Assembly (NCBI RefSeq): GCF_000701465.1
Contig: NZ_KL370783.1
Span: 1 to 39,931, forward strand
From: Paraoerskovia marina DSM 21750
GTDB taxonomy: Bacteria > Actinomycetota > Actinomycetes > Actinomycetales > Cellulomonadaceae
Direction: 5' to 3'
Length of the DNA: 39,931 nucleotides
In this document: in pieces, positions 30,409 to 39,118 of the stretch
Numbering within the stretch: the stretch's first letter is position 1
Layout of the letters: every line of letters begins with the position of its first letter
The notes under the pieces: model-generated
Databases searched by the model: none
The model's input: the letters and a program-made list of their open reading frames with translations, nothing else
What the model was told of the DNA's origin: nothing
Translations under genes and position numbers: made by a program

Positions 30409-31484
30409 TGAGCTCCCCGGCAGACCGACGCAGTTCCCACCCCGCCGATCTCGACGATGCCGCCCTGCTGGACCGAGCTGCCGGCGTCCTGCTGACACAA
30501 GCCTGCGGGGACGCCCTGGGCGTGCCGTACGAGTTCGCGATGCCACCGGCCGAGGACGAGATTCCGGTGATGCGCGGCGGGGGCCTCGGCCCGTACGAGC
30601 CCGGCGAGTGGTCGGACGACACCCAGATGGCGATCTGCATCGCGCGCGTCACCGCCCACGGACCCGGCGGGCACTGCCTCGTCGACACCGAGGGCGAGGC
30701 GCGCGGGGAGGCCCTCGACGAGATCGCCGAGGCGTTCGAGGCATGGCGGACCGGCGGCGCGAGCGACATCGGCACCCAGACCGCCACCGTTCTCCGCGAC
30801 GCCGCGCACCTCGACGGGCCCGCCCACCGCCGTCTCACCACCGCCGCCCGCGCCCTGCACGGTGTGACCGGCAAGACCGCCGGGAACGGCGCACTGATGC
30901 GCACCGGCGTCGTCGGACTCGTGGCCCTCGACGACCGCACCGCCACCGCCCGCGCGGCCCGCGCCGTCGCGCACCTCACGCACGCCGACGTGCTCGCCGC
31001 CGAGTCGTGCGTGCTCTGGGGCGAGGCGATCCGCGTCGCGGTGACGGAAGAACGCCTCGACGTCCGCGCCGGCCTCGACCTGCTGCCCGCCGAACGCGCC
31101 GACATGTGGTCGGCATGGATCCACGACGCCGAGCAGGACGAGCCCACCGCCGAGCTCCGGCAGAACGGGTTCACCGTCACCGCCCTCCTCGCCGCCTGGC
31201 ACGCCGTCCACACCACGCGCGACGCCGAGCACCACGTCGTCGAGGCGCTCGCCGCCGCCGTCCGGATCGGTGGCGACACCGACACGGTCGCCGCCATCGC
31301 CGGGCAGCTCCTCGGGGCGTACTACGGCGCATCGAGGGTTCCCGCCGACTGGCGAGCCGCGGTCCACGGATGGCCCGGCATGCGCGCCGACGACCTCGTG
31401 GACCTGGCCGTCCGCACGGCCCGGCACGGGCTCGAGCGCGGACCGGCGGACGGGTCCGGGTCCGCGCCGGAGTCCGACGCATGA
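30408..31484 (+). CDS. ADP-ribosylglycohydrolase (DraG/ARH-family)
   Basis: A 358-aa enzyme that removes ADP-ribose from proteins or related substrates. The family's all-helical metal site is visible: AGVLLTQACGDALGVPYEF near the start, GEWSDDTQMA with the metal-binding SDDT at 69-72, NGALMRTGVVGL in the middle, and VRIGGDTDTVAAIAGQLLGA toward the C-terminus, where GGDTDT binds the second magnesium. These are the hallmarks of the DraG/ARH fold. No nitrogenase or obvious ADP-ribosyltransferase is nearby, so the target is unknown. The stop overlaps the YchJ start as ATGA. Confidence 0.93.
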   Translation: MSSPADRRSSHPADLDDAALLDRAAGVLLTQACGDALGVPYEFAMPPAEDEIPVMRGGGLGPYEPGEWSDDTQMAICIARVTAHGPGGHCLVDTEGEARGEALDEIAEAFEAWRTGGASDIGTQTATVLRDAAHLDGPAHRRLTTAARALHGVTGKTAGNGALMRTGVVGLVALDDRTATARAARAVAHLTHADVLAAESCVLWGEAIRVAVTEERLDVRAGLDLLPAERADMWSAWIHDAEQDEPTAELRQNGFTVTALLAAWHAVHTTRDAEHHVVEALAAAVRIGGDTDTVAAIAGQLLGAYYGASRVPADWRAAVHGWPGMRADDLVDLAVRTARHGLERGPADGSGSAPESDA

Positions 31485-31897
31485 CCGCGAGCGCCCCGGT
31501 GGCGACCGACGCCCGCTGCCCGTGCTGCTCGGGCGACCTCTACGGGCTGTGCTGCGGTCCCGCGCACTCCGGGACGAGGCCCGCCCCGACGGCCGAGGCC
31601 CTGATGCGGTCACGCTTCAGCGCCTTCGCGGTCGGCGACGCCGACTATCTGCGCGCCTCCTGGCACGTGAGCACCCGTCCGGCCGACCTGGACCTCGACC
31701 CGGATCTCGAGTGGTGGCGCCTCGACATCCTCGGCACGACGGCGGGCGGCCCGTTCGACGACGCGGGCACCGTCGAGTTCGTGGCCCACTATCGCGACCC
31801 TGCCGTCGCCGGGCGCGAGGGCCGGGGGAAGATGCAGGAGCTGAGCCGGTTCGTCCGCGAAGGTGGGCGCTGGTACTACGTCGACGCAGCGGGTTGA
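31481..31897 (+). CDS. YchJ-family SEC-C metal-binding protein
   Basis: A 138-aa protein of the UPF0225/YchJ type. The N-terminal SEC-C zinc motif is ARCPCCSGDLYGLCCGPAH, with CPC and CC groups. The family core follows: TAEALMRSRFSAFAVGDADY then LRASWHVSTRP. The C-terminal half is an NTF2-like domain, with VEFVAHYRDP and RFVREGGRWYYVDAAG. The biochemical function is not established. The ATGA overlap with the ADP-ribosylglycohydrolase gene indicates coupled translation. Confidence 0.92.
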   Translation: MTASAPVATDARCPCCSGDLYGLCCGPAHSGTRPAPTAEALMRSRFSAFAVGDADYLRASWHVSTRPADLDLDPDLEWWRLDILGTTAGGPFDDAGTVEFVAHYRDPAVAGREGRGKMQELSRFVREGGRWYYVDAAG

Positions 31898-31925
31898 GCG
31901 CGCCCACCGCGGGTTGAGCCTGACC

Positions 31926-32185
31926 ACCGCGGGTTGAGCCTGTCGAAACCCGGTCTCGACCAGCTCGACCACCGGGGGGTGAGCCTGGCGACCGCGGGTT
32001 GAGCCTGTCGAAACCCGGTCTCGACCAGCTCGACCACCGGGGGGTGAGCCTGTCGACCGCGGGTTGAGCCTGTCGAAACCCGGTCTCGACAAGCTCGACC
32101 ACCGGGGGGTGCGCCTGACGACCGCGGGTTGAGCCTGTCGAAACCCGGTCTCGACAAGCTCGACCACCGCGGGTTGAGCTCGACC
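31926..32185. repeat. Four tandem 65-bp repeats containing two palindrome-like cores
   Basis: Units start at 31926, 31991, 32056 and 32121, exactly 65 bases apart. Each has GGGTTGAGCCTGTCGAAACC, then CGGTCTCGAC-M-AGCTCGACC and CACCGGGGGG. Partial copies flank the array on both sides (about 31899-31925 and up to 32196). It fills the gap between the YchJ stop and the convergent DUF2254 stop, where it could serve as transcription-ending or nucleoid-related DNA. The same core occurs inside three genes. There are no unique spacers, so it is not a CRISPR. Confidence 0.9.
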
Positions 32186-32198
32186 GACAGAGGTCGAG

Positions 32199-33482
32199 CT
32201 AGACGACCGCGAGCTTCGCGCTCACGGCGTCGAGCCGCGCCCGCACGGGCTGCGCGTCGGCGTCGAGCGGCTCGGTCGCGTCGTAGGCACCCCGCAGCTC
32301 ACGCACCTGCTCGCTGAGCGCCGACCGCACCGTGACCCGCTCGGCACAGTCCTCCATGCGCTCCACGAGCCCGATCGCGGCGTGCAGCGCGACCGGCGAG
32401 CCGAGGGCGTAGGTGCGCACGGCCACGAGCACGTCGTCGATCAGCAGCTCGACGCCCGGCCACGGCATCACGACGCGGAGCTCGCCCTCGTCGTCGAGGC
32501 ATCCCCGGGCGACAGGCGCCGCCTGCACGGCACGGCACAGACCGGCGGCGAGTCCGTCGAAGGCGCTCGCTGCGGTGTACGGGTCGTTGGTCCCGGGCGA
32601 GAGCGCCCGGACCGCCATCTCGGTCAGTTGCTGGACCGCGAACCGGACGTCCTGCGTCGGGGTCCGCGCCGAGCCCAAGGCGACGGCCCCGCGGACGGCG
32701 GAGTCGACGTCGTCGTCGGCCACTCCGACCACGCGCGCCAACGGCTCGCCTGCGACGACGTGGTCGCCCGGTCCCGCCAGGACCGTGACCACCGAGTCGG
32801 CGCTCTTCGCCGCACGCCGGAGCGCCGCGACGTCGACGTACTGCACGTACCCGGCGCCGTCGGACTCGACGACGCGGCCGTCCTCGGCAGGCGGGACGGC
32901 GGCTCCGCGACCCTCGGTGTCCTCGTAGACCTGCCCGACGACGCGCACCAGCTCGTTGCGGACCGACGTCTGCAGCGTCGTGACCTGCACGCTGAGCGCG
33001 ATGTGGTGGATGAAGAAGACCAGGAACGCCACGTTGAGGACCGCGAGGATCACCGCGACGTGAACGGCGACGGTGGGGACGAAGGCGCTGTCGCCATCCT
33101 GCTGGTCTCGCACGGAGAGCAGCACCACGAGCGAGTACAGGAACGTGGACGTGAAGACGGCGAGCACCAGCTGGTTGGCGCGGTCGGCCATGAAGTTGCG
33201 GACGAGCCGCGGCCCGTACGCCGAGGAGGTCGTCGCCATCACGGAGATGGTGATGGAGAACGACGTCGCGGCGACTGTCAGCACGGAGCCGGCGATCGCG
33301 GTCAGGATCGCCCGGCCCCCGCTGGCGCTGAGCTGGTCGAGCAGCGGCAGGTCCGTGAGGCCCTTCGAGACGAGGAGCCGGTCGAACGCGACGAGCAGCT
33401 GCGCGAGGACCATCGCGCTGACGCCGAGCGCGGTCGGCAAGAACCAGAACGACTCCCGGGCGCTCGCCCACCGTGCCCTCAT
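32199..33482 (-). CDS. DUF2254 membrane protein
   Basis: A 427-aa integral membrane protein. Four helices lie in the first 170 residues (FLPTALGVSAMVLAQLLVAF, ILTAIAGSVLTVAATSFSIT, LVLAVFTSTFLYSLVVLLSV and VAVILAVLNVAFLVFFIHHI). The family's signature stretch SITISVMATTSSAYGPRLVR follows the second helix. The large soluble part has GYVQYVDVAALRRAAKSADS, GDHVVAGEPLARVVG and SPGTNDPYTAASAFDGLAAG, all typical of DUF2254. The function is unknown; a transport or channel-like role has been guessed in general. The start ATG is at 33482, with AGGTG upstream. The stop is convergent with the repeat array. Confidence 0.9.
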   Translation of the reverse strand: MRARWASARESFWFLPTALGVSAMVLAQLLVAFDRLLVSKGLTDLPLLDQLSASGGRAILTAIAGSVLTVAATSFSITISVMATTSSAYGPRLVRNFMADRANQLVLAVFTSTFLYSLVVLLSVRDQQDGDSAFVPTVAVHVAVILAVLNVAFLVFFIHHIALSVQVTTLQTSVRNELVRVVGQVYEDTEGRGAAVPPAEDGRVVESDGAGYVQYVDVAALRRAAKSADSVVTVLAGPGDHVVAGEPLARVVGVADDDVDSAVRGAVALGSARTPTQDVRFAVQQLTEMAVRALSPGTNDPYTAASAFDGLAAGLCRAVQAAPVARGCLDDEGELRVVMPWPGVELLIDDVLVAVRTYALGSPVALHAAIGLVERMEDCAERVTVRSALSEQVRELRGAYDATEPLDADAQPVRARLDAVSAKLAVV

Positions 33483-33543
33483 CGCAGATCACCTGTCATG
33501 CGGCAACGGTACCCACCCGGGGCGTTCCTGCCGCATCGCCGAG

Positions 33544-33583
33544 GTCGACCCTGCCACGCGAGGTAGTGCCTGGCAGGGTCGAC
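33544..33583 (-). terminator. Hairpin terminator after the LAKTG protein gene
   Basis: GTCGACCCTGCCA (33544-33556) and TGGCAGGGTCGAC (33571-33583) form a perfect 13-bp stem with a 14-base loop. It lies just past the stop of the minus-strand gene at 33600-34640, and upstream of the DUF2254 gene that follows on the same strand. Confidence 0.8.
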
Positions 33584-33599
33584 GTCGGCGGCTACGGGT

Positions 33600-34640
33600 C
33601 TACCTCGCGGAGCGGGTGGTCGACGCGCTCACCCGACGACGCAGCGCGAGCAGGGCGCCACCTGCCGCGACGAGCCCGCCGGCGACCAACGCCATCACGG
33701 CGGCGTCGGCACCCGTCTTCGCCAGGGCGCGCGGCTCGGCCGGTGCGGGCACGGCGGCGTCGAGCACGACGGGGGCGGCAGGTGCGGCGCTCGGCGTCGT
33801 CACGACGTCGGCCACCTCCTCTGGCAGTTCGCCACCGAGACCGTCAAGCATCAGGATCGCGCCGTCGTCGGCGACCGGCAGGTCACCCGTACACGTCTCG
33901 TCGGTGAACTGGTAGGCGAAGGCCGCGTACTCGTTCACTGTCTCGACAAGGAACTCGTCCGGTTCGTAGACCTCGTAGAGCCCGTCGACATCGCTCACCG
34001 TGCCCTCCGGGGTCAGCACCAGGAGCACCGAGAATCCGTCATCGTCCGTGTAGATCTCGTACCCGAAGGTGTCGACGTCCTCCTCCTGGAAGCCGACGTA
34101 CCAGGCGTCCGCACCGTAGCCGCACGGGTCGTCCACCCAGACGAGCGGGATCGGCGCGTAGGCGACGTCGTCCTCGACGGCGGGCAGAGCCTCGGCCTCG
34201 TCTTCGCCCAGGTCCTCCTCGGTCAGGTCCTCCTCGGTGAGCTCGCCGCCAGTCCCGACGTCGCCGTCGCTCCCCACGGAACCGTCGTCGGAGCCGGCCG
34301 CGTCCCCGTCACCGTCCCCGGACCCCGACCCGGGCTCGTCGCCCTCGCCGCCGACGGTCTCCTCCTCGCCTGCGACCGCACCGGTCTCGTCGGTGGCGGC
34401 GGGCGTCCCCGTCTCGCCGTGCGACGTCTCGCCGACGAGCGGTGCGGACTCCGCGTCGCCCGCGGCGGGTTCCTCGACTCCCGGAGTCCCCGGGGCCGCG
34501 TCCCCGGCGTTGTCTGAGCCGTCGTCCGTCGAGGTCGTCGTCGATTCGACGGGTGCCTCCTCAGCGGCCGCGGCCAGGGGTGCCGAGAGCAGGAGTGCCC
34601 CGGCGACGACGCTCGAGGCAAGAATGCGTGATGTCTTCAT
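33600..34640 (-). CDS. Cell-wall-anchored acidic surface protein (LAKTG)
   Basis: A 346-aa exported protein. The ATG at 34640 (MKTSRILASSVVAGALLLSA) gives a clean signal peptide ending near AAA-EE; an in-frame start at 34673 has no advantage. A long disordered acidic region (about 30-150) is rich in Asp, Glu, Gly, Ser and Thr (GDEPGSGSGDGDGDAAGSDD). A compact domain follows, with two Cys (WVDDPCGYGADAW and DETCTGDLP) likely disulfide-bonded. The end is a sorting signal: LAKTG at 306-310, a hydrophobic helix and RRR. LAXTG motifs are the class E sortase type; that sortase is not in the window. The ligand is unknown. A strong hairpin terminates it. Confidence 0.88.
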   Translation of the reverse strand: MKTSRILASSVVAGALLLSAPLAAAAEEAPVESTTTSTDDGSDNAGDAAPGTPGVEEPAAGDAESAPLVGETSHGETGTPAATDETGAVAGEEETVGGEGDEPGSGSGDGDGDAAGSDDGSVGSDGDVGTGGELTEEDLTEEDLGEDEAEALPAVEDDVAYAPIPLVWVDDPCGYGADAWYVGFQEEDVDTFGYEIYTDDDGFSVLLVLTPEGTVSDVDGLYEVYEPDEFLVETVNEYAAFAYQFTDETCTGDLPVADDGAILMLDGLGGELPEEVADVVTTPSAAPAAPVVLDAAVPAPAEPRALAKTGADAAVMALVAGGLVAAGGALLALRRRVSASTTRSAR

Positions 34641-34849
34641 CGTGATCCGTTCACGGCACACCACACGGCGCACCGAGGAGTGAAAGGGGCCTGAGCCCGG
34701 ACAACGAGCCGCGACGGTTGCCGCGCTCTGGAGCCTCGTCGATCAGTCGATCTCTGTGCGCCTGAGCGAATAGTAGGGCAGAGCGCGCTCGCGCGGAACA
34801 CCCTGGCCGCGGCACGACGCCGCGCGATGTCGCCCGCATTCCGGCGCCA

Positions 34850-34862
34850 TAGACTCACCGGA
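34850..34862 (+). promoter_or_regulatory. Leaderless-type promoter of aldolase gene
   Basis: TAGACT (34850-34855) is followed by six bases and the ATG at 34862, with no ribosome site. This is the third case of this spacing in the window. Confidence 0.55.
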
Positions 34863-35899
34863 TGACGCACTCGTTCGCCTCCGACAACACCGCGCCCGTC
34901 CACCCGGAGATCCTCACCGCGCTGGCGGCAGTGAACGAGGGACACTCGCCCGCTTACGGCAGCGATCCGACGACGGCGGCCCTGGCCGAGCGCGTTGCCG
35001 CAACCTTCGGGCGCGGGGCACGGACCGCCGTCGTGCCGACCGGGACGGGGGCCAACATCCTCGCGCTGAACGCGGCGGCACCGTACGGCGGTGGTGTCGT
35101 CGTGGCCGACGTCGCGCACGTCGTCGCCGACGAGGCAGGCGCCCCGGCCCGGCACGGCCTCACCGTGCTGACGTGTCCGACGGCGGACGGCCGCCTCACC
35201 CCGAACGCGATCACCCGCTGGGCCCGCGACACCGGCAACATCCACCACGCACAGCCTGTGGTCGTCTCCATCACCCAGGCCACCGAGCTCGGGACGGTCT
35301 ACTCACCCGACGACGTCGCGCGGCTCGTCGAGTCCGCGCACGCGGCCGGGATGCTCGTCCACATGGACGGCGCACGGATCGCCAACGCGGCCGTGCACCT
35401 GGGGGTCGGTCTGCGCGAGGCGGTGGGCGACGTCGACATTCTCAGCCTCGGAGGCACCAAGAACGGCGGGATGGGGGCCGAGGCCGTCGTGACGTTCCAC
35501 GACGACCTCGCCTCCGCCGTCCGACACCTGCACAAGCCGAACCTGCAGCTGGCCTCGAAGCAGCGCTACCTCTCGGCGCAGCTCCTGGCACTGCTCGACG
35601 GCGACGCTGCGCTCTGGGAGCGCTGCGCGACGACGGCGAACGCCCGCGCCGCCGAGATCGCCGCGGGCCTCGCGACACCTGAGACGGCAGCCGCCGACGT
35701 CGCGGTGGTCGCGCCGGTCGAGGCGAACCTGCTGTTCGTCCGGATGCCGCAGGTGGCAGCCGACCGTGTGGCGAGCGAGCACCAGGCGTTCGGCACCCCG
35801 CACGACGACGGCACCGCCACCGTGCGCATCGTCTGCTCGTGGGACACCACCCCGGCAGACGCCTCAGCCCTCCTCGCGACGCTCCGCGAGGAGGGCTGA
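34862..35899 (+). CDS. Threonine aldolase / beta-eliminating lyase (PLP enzyme)
   Basis: A 345-aa fold-type I pyridoxal-phosphate enzyme, of the low-specificity threonine aldolase family, which splits threonine or allo-threonine into glycine and acetaldehyde. Visible features are the N-terminal SFASDNTAPVHPEILTAL, the phosphate-binding VVPTGTGANILAL (about 58-70), HMDGARIANAA (Asp169, the ring-nitrogen partner) and LSLGGTKNGGMGAEAVV with the PLP-binding Lys200. Length and motif order are normal for the family. It has its own leaderless-type promoter and is not in an operon. Its last codons form a long hairpin shared with the convergent surface-protein gene. Confidence 0.93.
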   Translation: MTHSFASDNTAPVHPEILTALAAVNEGHSPAYGSDPTTAALAERVAATFGRGARTAVVPTGTGANILALNAAAPYGGGVVVADVAHVVADEAGAPARHGLTVLTCPTADGRLTPNAITRWARDTGNIHHAQPVVVSITQATELGTVYSPDDVARLVESAHAAGMLVHMDGARIANAAVHLGVGLREAVGDVDILSLGGTKNGGMGAEAVVTFHDDLASAVRHLHKPNLQLASKQRYLSAQLLALLDGDAALWERCATTANARAAEIAAGLATPETAAADVAVVAPVEANLLFVRMPQVAADRVASEHQAFGTPHDDGTATVRIVCSWDTTPADASALLATLREEG

Positions 35900-35901
35900 G
35901 G
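35862..35901. terminator. Bidirectional terminator overlapping the aldolase stop
   Basis: CCTCAGCCCTCCTCGCG (35862-35878) pairs perfectly with CGCGAGGAGGGCTGAGG (35885-35901), a 17-bp stem with a six-base loop. It includes the last codons and stop of the aldolase gene and ends ten bases before the convergent stop at 35911, so it can serve both genes. Confidence 0.8.
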
Positions 35902-35910
35902 TCAGGCCGG

Positions 35911-38900
35911 TCAGGAGTGGCGACGTCGTAGGACGACGATCCCCACACCGATCAGCACGAGCAACCCTGCGACCGCCAGCGTCCCGATGACCGCGCTACC
36001 CGTGACGGCGAGCCCGCCGGGGCCCTCGGTCACGTTCGTCGTCGGCTCCGGGGACGGAACCGTCGTCGGACCTGTCGTCGGCTCCGGGGACGGAACCGTC
36101 GTCGGCAGCACCTCGGGCTCGAACGGGGTGAGCGTGTTGGTCACCGTCACCACCGGCAGCACCTCGGTGTCGACGATCGTGACCGGCGCCGACACCGTCG
36201 GCTCCTGCCACTCGCCCCAGGCCGACGGGGACAGCGCGTCCTCGGCCACCGCGCACTCGGCACCGACCGGAAGATCCTCGGCCACCGTCACCGTCTCACC
36301 GGCCTGCAGCTCCCAGGTGCCCGAACCGACGGACGAGTCGTCGAGCACGCACTCCCAGTCACCGGTGTAGGTGAGGTCTTCGGTCAGGAGGCCCGTCTGG
36401 TCGTCCAGCACCTTGGTGATCGCGAAGTGACCCGTGACCGGCTCTGGCTCCGGAGTCGGCGTCGGCGTCGGCGTGGTTCCGGTGAACGTGTTGGTCACCG
36501 TCACGGTCGCCAGGCCCTCCGTGCCATCCGTGACCGTCAGCGGCGAACCCGAGATCGCCGGAGCGTCCCACGTGCCACCCTCGACCTCGGCGGGAACATC
36601 CTCCTCGACCGTGCACTCGGCACCGACCGGAAGATCCTCAGCCACCGTCACCGTCTCGCCGGCTGCCACCGACCAGACACCCGAGTCGACCACACCGCCG
36701 TCGACCGTGCACTCGAACGTGCCCGTGAACTGCGACCCGGCAGGAACCACCCCACCCTCGTCGTTCAGGGTCTTCGTGATCTCGAAGCCACCGACGACCG
36801 GGGCAGGGGTCTCGACGAACGTGTTGGTCACCGAGACGCGCGCGACGTCGCTGCCGCTCTCGCCGATCACGACGGGAGAGCCGACGATGGTCGGCGCGAT
36901 CCAGGTGCCGCCCTCGACGGCCGGGGCCGCGTCCTCGGTCAGGTCGCACTCGGTGCCGTACGGCAGGTCCGTGGCGACGACGGCCGTTCCGGAACCGTCG
37001 ACCTCCCACGTTCCCGCGGCGATCTCCGTGCCACCGAACGTGCAGACGTAGTCACCGGAGTACGTCGTGTCGGCCGGGACGAGCCCGGAGTCCGCGTCGT
37101 CGACGATCTTGAGGACACTCAGCTGACCGAGGTTCTGCTCGAACGTGTTCGCGACGGTCACCGTCGTGAGCTCGGTCGTGTCGCTGAGCGTGACCGACAC
37201 CGGCGAGATCACGGGCTCGGCCCATGTCCCGTCGGCCGTGCCGTCCGTGAAGTTCTCCTCGACGGTGCAGTTCGCGCCGAGCGGCAGCCCGTCCGCGACC
37301 GTGAGAGTCTCGTCCGCCGCGAGGGTCCACTCGCCGTCACCGACCGGTGCGTCGTTGAGCTCGCACGCCCACGTGCCGGTGAAGGTCTTGTCCGCGTCGA
37401 TCGAGCCGTACTCGTCGTCGACCGTCTTGGTGATCGTGAACCCGGTCGACTCCTCGACCGTGGTCGGCACGAACGTGTTGGTCACGACGACACCGATCGC
37501 CGTCGTCCCGTCCGTGACGACGAACGGCTGCTCGGGCGTGACGACCGGGGGCGCCCACGACCCGCCGTCGACCGGCGGGGCGGTGTTCTCCTCGACGGTG
37601 CAGGTGCTGCCGACGGGGATCTCCACGTCCGGGGTGACGGACTCACCGTCGGTCAGCTCCCAGGTGCCGCTCGCCGAGGCCTCGCCGTCGAGCGTGCACT
37701 CCCAGGTGCCGGTGAAGACGGTGTCTGCCGGGACCGTGCCGCTCGGGTCCTCGACGACCTTGGTGAGCGTGATCCCGCCGGTGCAGCCCCAGCCCGTACC
37801 GTCGTCGAACGGGAATGCGTGGATCTCGGTGCCGCTCCCGGCCTGGACCAGGTCACCGCCGACGTACAGGCGACCGTTGAGGCCCGGCATCGACGTGGTC
37901 ACGGTCCCCGATGTCGAGGGCACGACGACGGAGCCGACGAACTGTGCGGAACCCTCGAGGTTCAGGGTGTCCGCGTTCTCGAAGTTCCAGAGCGTGTCCG
38001 TGGCCCACTGGCCGATCGAGCTGAAGTCGAGGGGTGCGCCGTCGCCGAAGAACGAGTTGACGTTGACCGTCGTCGTCCCGCTGTCGGGCCCGATCACGTT
38101 GATCACGATCGTCGCATCAGGGTTCACGTCGACGAAGGCGATCGTCGCCGCCGTGCTGGCCGTGCCGAGAGCCTCCGGAGTCTTGTTGAGGTCGATCTCG
38201 AAGACCTGGCGGTCGGTGGTGTCCGCGCCGGTGCCCGTGAGGGTGGTCGTGCCCCACTCGCTCGAGACCGTTCCCGTGGGCTCGAGGGCGGCGTAGGCCG
38301 TCGAGGTGTCGAGGGCCGTCGAGCCGAAGCTCTCGAACGGGACGAGCGCCGCGTCGTGACCCATGCCCTCCTGCACGAGTGCCCCGGCGGTCTGGACGTT
38401 CCCGGTGTCCCACGGCGCGTCAGCCGGCGTGGGGGTGATCGTCCCGCCGACGTTGACTCCGCCACCGACGGTGTGGTGGCCGATGCCCACGTGGATGACG
38501 TTGGTGCCGACCGTCGTCAGGTCCCCGCCGACGTGCAGCATGGTCGAGCCGGGGGGCGGAGGCACCTGCGAACCGACGCCGACGACACCGATGTTGAAGA
38601 GGCCGTCGGGGTCACGGTCGAAGGTCGCGTTCCCGTTGACGACCACGACGCCCTCGGTCTCGGCCGCGCCCTCGGTCGTGTACCAGTCCCCGCCGACGTA
38701 GACGTTCACGTTCGAGTCGAACCCCGCCGGGCCGCCGTTCCCGATGTCCGGGGGCACTTCCGGGCAGTACGCGGCGCTCGAGAAGGTCTCGGGGGCCGTC
38801 GAGAGCGTCGAAGCGACCGGGGACGCCTGCGCGGCTGGCGCCGGCATCGCCACCGCCACCGTGCTCGTCGCCGCCACCAGGGCCAACACCGAGGCGGAGG

Positions 38901-38940
38901 CCAATCGCGCCCGCAGCCGTACCGTCCGAGACCTGTTCAT
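35911..38940 (-). CDS. Surface adhesin-like protein: choice-of-anchor A domain, five DUF5979 repeats, LAVTG
   Basis: A 1009-aa exported protein. The ATG at 38940 (MNRSRTVRLRARLASASVLA) gives a signal peptide to about residue 40; AGGA lies upstream. Residues 60-380 form a choice-of-anchor A domain (NVNVYVGGDWYTTEGAA, MLHVGGDLTTVGTNVIHVGI), a beta-helix type seen in bacterial surface proteins. Five DUF5979 repeats of about 105-115 residues follow. Each starts like ITKVVEDPSGTVPADTVFTG, has a TWECTLDGE-type strand, DLPVGAECTVEED, and ends VTVTNTF; the paired Cys suggest one disulfide per repeat. A PSPEPTT linker leads to LAVTG at 977, a membrane helix and RRRHS. This is a class E-type sorting signal. 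The repeats probably space the head away from the wall. A long plus-strand frame across it is a shadow. Confidence 0.92.
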   Translation of the reverse strand: MNRSRTVRLRARLASASVLALVAATSTVAVAMPAPAAQASPVASTLSTAPETFSSAAYCPEVPPDIGNGGPAGFDSNVNVYVGGDWYTTEGAAETEGVVVVNGNATFDRDPDGLFNIGVVGVGSQVPPPPGSTMLHVGGDLTTVGTNVIHVGIGHHTVGGGVNVGGTITPTPADAPWDTGNVQTAGALVQEGMGHDAALVPFESFGSTALDTSTAYAALEPTGTVSSEWGTTTLTGTGADTTDRQVFEIDLNKTPEALGTASTAATIAFVDVNPDATIVINVIGPDSGTTTVNVNSFFGDGAPLDFSSIGQWATDTLWNFENADTLNLEGSAQFVGSVVVPSTSGTVTTSMPGLNGRLYVGGDLVQAGSGTEIHAFPFDDGTGWGCTGGITLTKVVEDPSGTVPADTVFTGTWECTLDGEASASGTWELTDGESVTPDVEIPVGSTCTVEENTAPPVDGGSWAPPVVTPEQPFVVTDGTTAIGVVVTNTFVPTTVEESTGFTITKTVDDEYGSIDADKTFTGTWACELNDAPVGDGEWTLAADETLTVADGLPLGANCTVEENFTDGTADGTWAEPVISPVSVTLSDTTELTTVTVANTFEQNLGQLSVLKIVDDADSGLVPADTTYSGDYVCTFGGTEIAAGTWEVDGSGTAVVATDLPYGTECDLTEDAAPAVEGGTWIAPTIVGSPVVIGESGSDVARVSVTNTFVETPAPVVGGFEITKTLNDEGGVVPAGSQFTGTFECTVDGGVVDSGVWSVAAGETVTVAEDLPVGAECTVEEDVPAEVEGGTWDAPAISGSPLTVTDGTEGLATVTVTNTFTGTTPTPTPTPEPEPVTGHFAITKVLDDQTGLLTEDLTYTGDWECVLDDSSVGSGTWELQAGETVTVAEDLPVGAECAVAEDALSPSAWGEWQEPTVSAPVTIVDTEVLPVVTVTNTLTPFEPEVLPTTVPSPEPTTGPTTVPSPEPTTNVTEGPGGLAVTGSAVIGTLAVAGLLVLIGVGIVVLRRRHS

Positions 38941-39061
38941 CTGTGCTGTTCCTGATCCGTCGCAACCACCCTCAAACTTCGAGGCCACGACGATTGTGGG
39001 ACGGAACTGGACGCGCGTTCAAGTTTCTCGTACAGGATGCGAACAAAATCACCCGGAGATA

Positions 39062-39078
39062 TGAGAACTTAGTTCTCA
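39062..39078. promoter_or_regulatory. Palindrome TGAGAACT-T-AGTTCTCA, possible operator
   Basis: A perfect inverted repeat of eight bases around a single T lies in the 178-bp gap upstream of the 38940 gene and downstream of the next gene's stop (39119). Short arms and A/T-rich halves look more like a dimer-protein site than a terminator, which in this genome is long and GC-rich. Confidence 0.45.
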
Positions 39079-39118
39079 AGTCCGGACAATATCTCCTCGG
39101 TGTCGAGCGAACCTCCGG

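Noticed and set aside
31926-32185. CRISPR array
   Set aside because: Units are tandem and nearly identical over all 65 bases; there are no unique spacers and no cas operon.
36427-38955. Plus-strand open frame of 842 aa
   Set aside because: Antisense shadow of the adhesin repeats; composition is Arg/Asp/Val-rich without domains.
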